The notes under the pieces were generated by a model, which did no database searches, was not told the origin of the DNA, and saw nothing but the letters and a program-made list of their open reading frames with translations. A stretch of 64,000 nucleotides of DNA from Epiperipatus broadwayi (taxonomy: Eukaryota > Onychophora > Udeonychophora > Euonychophora > Peripatidae), in NCBI GenBank assembly GCA_028023455.1, contig JAQFVV010000229.1, positions 864,501 to 928,500 of the forward strand, given 5' to 3'. Both the position numbers and the translations under genes were made by a program. Each line of letters opens with the position of its first letter. Within the stretch, counting starts at the first letter, position 1. Shown in pieces: positions 61,301 to 64,000 of this stretch.

Positions 61301-63630
61301 ATGAAATTAACCATTGAGAAAGGTATAAAAATGATGTTAATCACATCAGTGAAAAGTAAAAACAGGTCAAAAATAGAAAAAATGTACAAGACTAGGGATA
61401 TTAAGTTTGATGAGGATGTTCCCCAGGTAATGCTCAAACATAATCACTGGAATATATTGAGACTAACCAAGACATAGAGTCAATCCATTCCAATAAATGG
61501 ATACTCTATTATTTTACAAGACCTTCATGAATCCAGTAAATCTTAAAAGGGAGTAGGAAAAAGACTAGCAAATAAACCCATATGGCATTTGCAACACAGG
61601 TATATTACTGGTTAAGTTTTGACCATAATGCCATCAAAGCCCCTAAGTCTAGATCACCTCAGAAATGATATGGCTTAGCCATAAAAAAGATGGTAAACTA
61701 CTCAAAATCAGATATAAAGGTATGAAGTAGTCAAAAAATAGATTTAGCAACCCTTCATCCAATTCAAAAGAAAAAATCCTTATATTACAAACATACCAAC
61801 ACTCTTACGGGTGTTAAAATTTTGAATACAAATTAAAATTTTAAACAAGGGAATAGGAATTATAAGGGTACTTACAAACCACCACCCACCTGCACTAAGC
61901 TATACCATACCAAACCTATCCAAGCAATTGTTTACTCTTTTTCAAACATTTACACTAAACATTGTGATCAGCAAGTTATATTTTTTTTGTTATGAAGAAA
62001 AATAAAGTTTCAAGTTAGACACTAAAAAAATGAATACACCCATGTATATATAAACAATATGACAAATCAAGAGTAATGTAAGTCATTAACTAACCAACAT
62101 GATATGAACAAATAAAATATACAAGATAAAGACCTGTCAAGCATATTGCTAAGCAACCATACTTGGAAACAAAAAGATAATCTCAATGAATATTCATTTT
62201 AATAACATTACATTGATGCACAATTATGCAATAATAGACAAATACAGTAGCAAATGAAAGTCAATGTCTTGACAATCATATTATGTTTTCTTAACACAGC
62301 AAGATGGATGTGTTTAATTTTGAGAACAAATTTCAATTATGGAAGAATAAGCAGAAATTTACTTCATCCATCAATATAAAACAAAACCTGAAATACCTCC
62401 AAGATATGGAAGTAAATTGAATGAATTGAGCTAACTGATAGAAAGAAAACTTTAAATTTACATCAAATTTACATCAAAGCATCACAAGAGAATAAGTATA
62501 TAATCGCTAACAACCAGCAAAGACAGTTTTTTGTGTTATTTCCTAGCAAAAAACTATACATACTAACTATGGTACTACAATGTGGTCTGGCTAAAAGAAC
62601 AATGCTAAAGAAGGCTGAATGCCAGCTCATCAAACTCATAGAAGCATTATGATGTGTGAGATGCTTTATTAAATACAAGTTGATGCTGATGATTTTTAAT
62701 AAATCTCTTGCATTTTTGAAGGAACAAACCAGACAGCATTGATGATCTATGATCCTGGAGTCAGTGTGCATCACTTAAACTTATGAACAATATACCACCT
62801 GAGAAGGTATATCACCAGGAGGAATAGACTTTGAAATGATGGACAGTGCTTGCCAAACTCAGAAATTGATTTTTTTTATTTTATCAAATTGATTTGTATT
62901 TTTATTTTATCTGTTATTTATTATTTTATTTGTACTTTTCATTATTTTTTTTATTTCCATTTCCATGTTTGGAAGTTTGTATTTCAGAAAACAGGAAAGT
63001 TTATTTTAAGTGTAGTGGGGGAAGAGTTAGATGTCATAAAATTTTATTGTATTAAATAAAATATAGGTCTACGCATCCCTCCAGTAGCTTGACATCATCT
63101 ATCCAAATGTGGAATAAGATAAGATCTTGATGTTGTTCCACATTAAAAGCATACAGTAGTGACAGAACAGAATTTTCATTATTTGTTAAATGTTTTACTA
63201 ACACTCATTATATATTCATTTATCAGTGTATGTGACTAACTTCTTTGAGTGTATGGTCTCTCCTATCAATATTAGGTAATCATATATACATATAGACCTC
63301 TTTTCCAAGATCATTACTCTATTATACGACTATACATAAGAATAATTAATGTCAGATTCACAGTCTTTTAAAAAAAATTTTTTATTATTTTAAACTTTTG
63401 TAAATAAAAATCTACAGAGTATAAATTCCTATCACAGGATTTGGGGATGAGGATATTAATCACATTTAACTCTTAAAATAATAGAAAACCACCCTTGATT
63501 TATATTATTATATATATAAATATTGCTTAAAGTAGCTTTGTAAAATAATATAGGCACTATTGCACCTGAATGCAAAGCTACTTTATACTTAAAATAAAAT
63601 TATACTATTCTGCAAGCACTTTCAAGAGTC
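61301..63630. other. Intergenic stretch with an unrecognised coding-like part
   Basis: A frame from about 62305 reads MDVFNFENKFQLWKNKQKF then becomes closed; it has the look of a short Gag start but I cannot assign it. A T-rich tract lies at 62870-62960. The frames at 62469 (-) and 62850 (+) are low-complexity or shadow readings. Confidence 0.3.
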
Positions 63631-63991
63631 GTGCTCTCATCTTCATAGCTCTAAGTGAATTAATTATATGCAAATTATGCAAAGTTCAAAGGTTAATTGC
63701 TCCATTTTTTGAGATCATGAATCATATGTCCTTGCGGTTGATGGCATTGCAATCCACCGCTATGAAGCAGGCCTCCTTCACTTTTCTTTTTACATCATGC
63801 CTTTCTTTGCAGACAAGGCTGGCATGATGTAAAAAGAAAAGTGAAGGAGGCCTGCTTCATAGTGATGGATTGCAATGCCATCAACCAAAAGGACACATGC
63901 TTCATGATCTCAAAAAAAATGGAGCAATTAACCTTTGAACTTTGCATAATTTGCATATAATTAATTCACTTAGAGCTATGAAGATGAGAGC
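63631..63991. repeat. Near-perfect palindrome, arms of 171 bp
   Basis: The left arm (63631-63801) and right arm (63821-63991) are inverted copies, separated by 19 bp. By eye there are six mismatches and one 2-bp indel, about 96% identity. The similarity may go on beyond 63991 (ATGAGAGCA then weaker) to the window edge, so the true length is unknown. The + strand frame 63570-63827 spans the centre and is not a gene. The interior has little A+T bias for this window (GGCCTCC, GGTTGATGGCATTGCAATC). Confidence 0.95.
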
Positions 63992-64000
63992 ATGTTTCTT

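Noticed and set aside
63570-63827. 85-residue + strand frame
   Set aside because: Runs across the centre of a palindrome; a frame through both arms is not expected of a gene.

Overview
The window is A+T-rich (about 70-75% by eye), repeat-dense animal DNA. It has spliced exons with GT-AG introns of 3-13 kb, poly(A)-type signals, microsatellites and many eukaryotic transposons. The one recognisable host gene is the 3' end of a natriuretic-peptide-receptor-like membrane guanylate cyclase. An invertebrate seems likely from the A+T richness, intron size and mix of decayed Gypsy, non-LTR, Merlin and foldback elements. I cannot name the phylum from sequence alone.

Layout. From 1 to 28.5 kb, four + strand exons (2898-3141, 12527-12625, 15530-15621, 28257-28376) join in frame into 184 residues of cyclase catalytic domain and C-terminus, ending in TGA with an AATAAA about 145 bp downstream. 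Earlier exons must lie left of the window. The introns hold a nearly complete but decayed Ty3/Gypsy element on the - strand with both LTRs (4236-9978), a second Gypsy gag fragment (about 19.46-20.40 kb), three foldback elements, a (TTA)n tract, and local tandem duplications.

From 28.5 to 64 kb I found no intact host gene. This part is a graveyard of elements: several non-LTR reverse transcriptase remnants (29.3-30.7, 39.4-43.6, 52.6-53.2 kb and three copies of one 3' end), Gypsy integrase pieces (32.05 kb; possibly 48.85 kb), a long decayed Gypsy gag-pol on the + strand (57.2-61.3 kb), a 952-bp internally deleted Merlin DNA transposon with clean 8-bp target duplications (38389-39340), and several foldback elements. 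A near-perfect 171-bp-arm palindrome runs to the right edge.

The transposons show no sign of working with the cyclase gene. The most interesting structure is the repeated creation of inverted-repeat (foldback) units: one family present four times with shared termini, and another present three times whose ends resemble a tRNA T-arm/B-box. All open frames of transposon origin are broken by stops or frameshifts; I describe them as remnants only.
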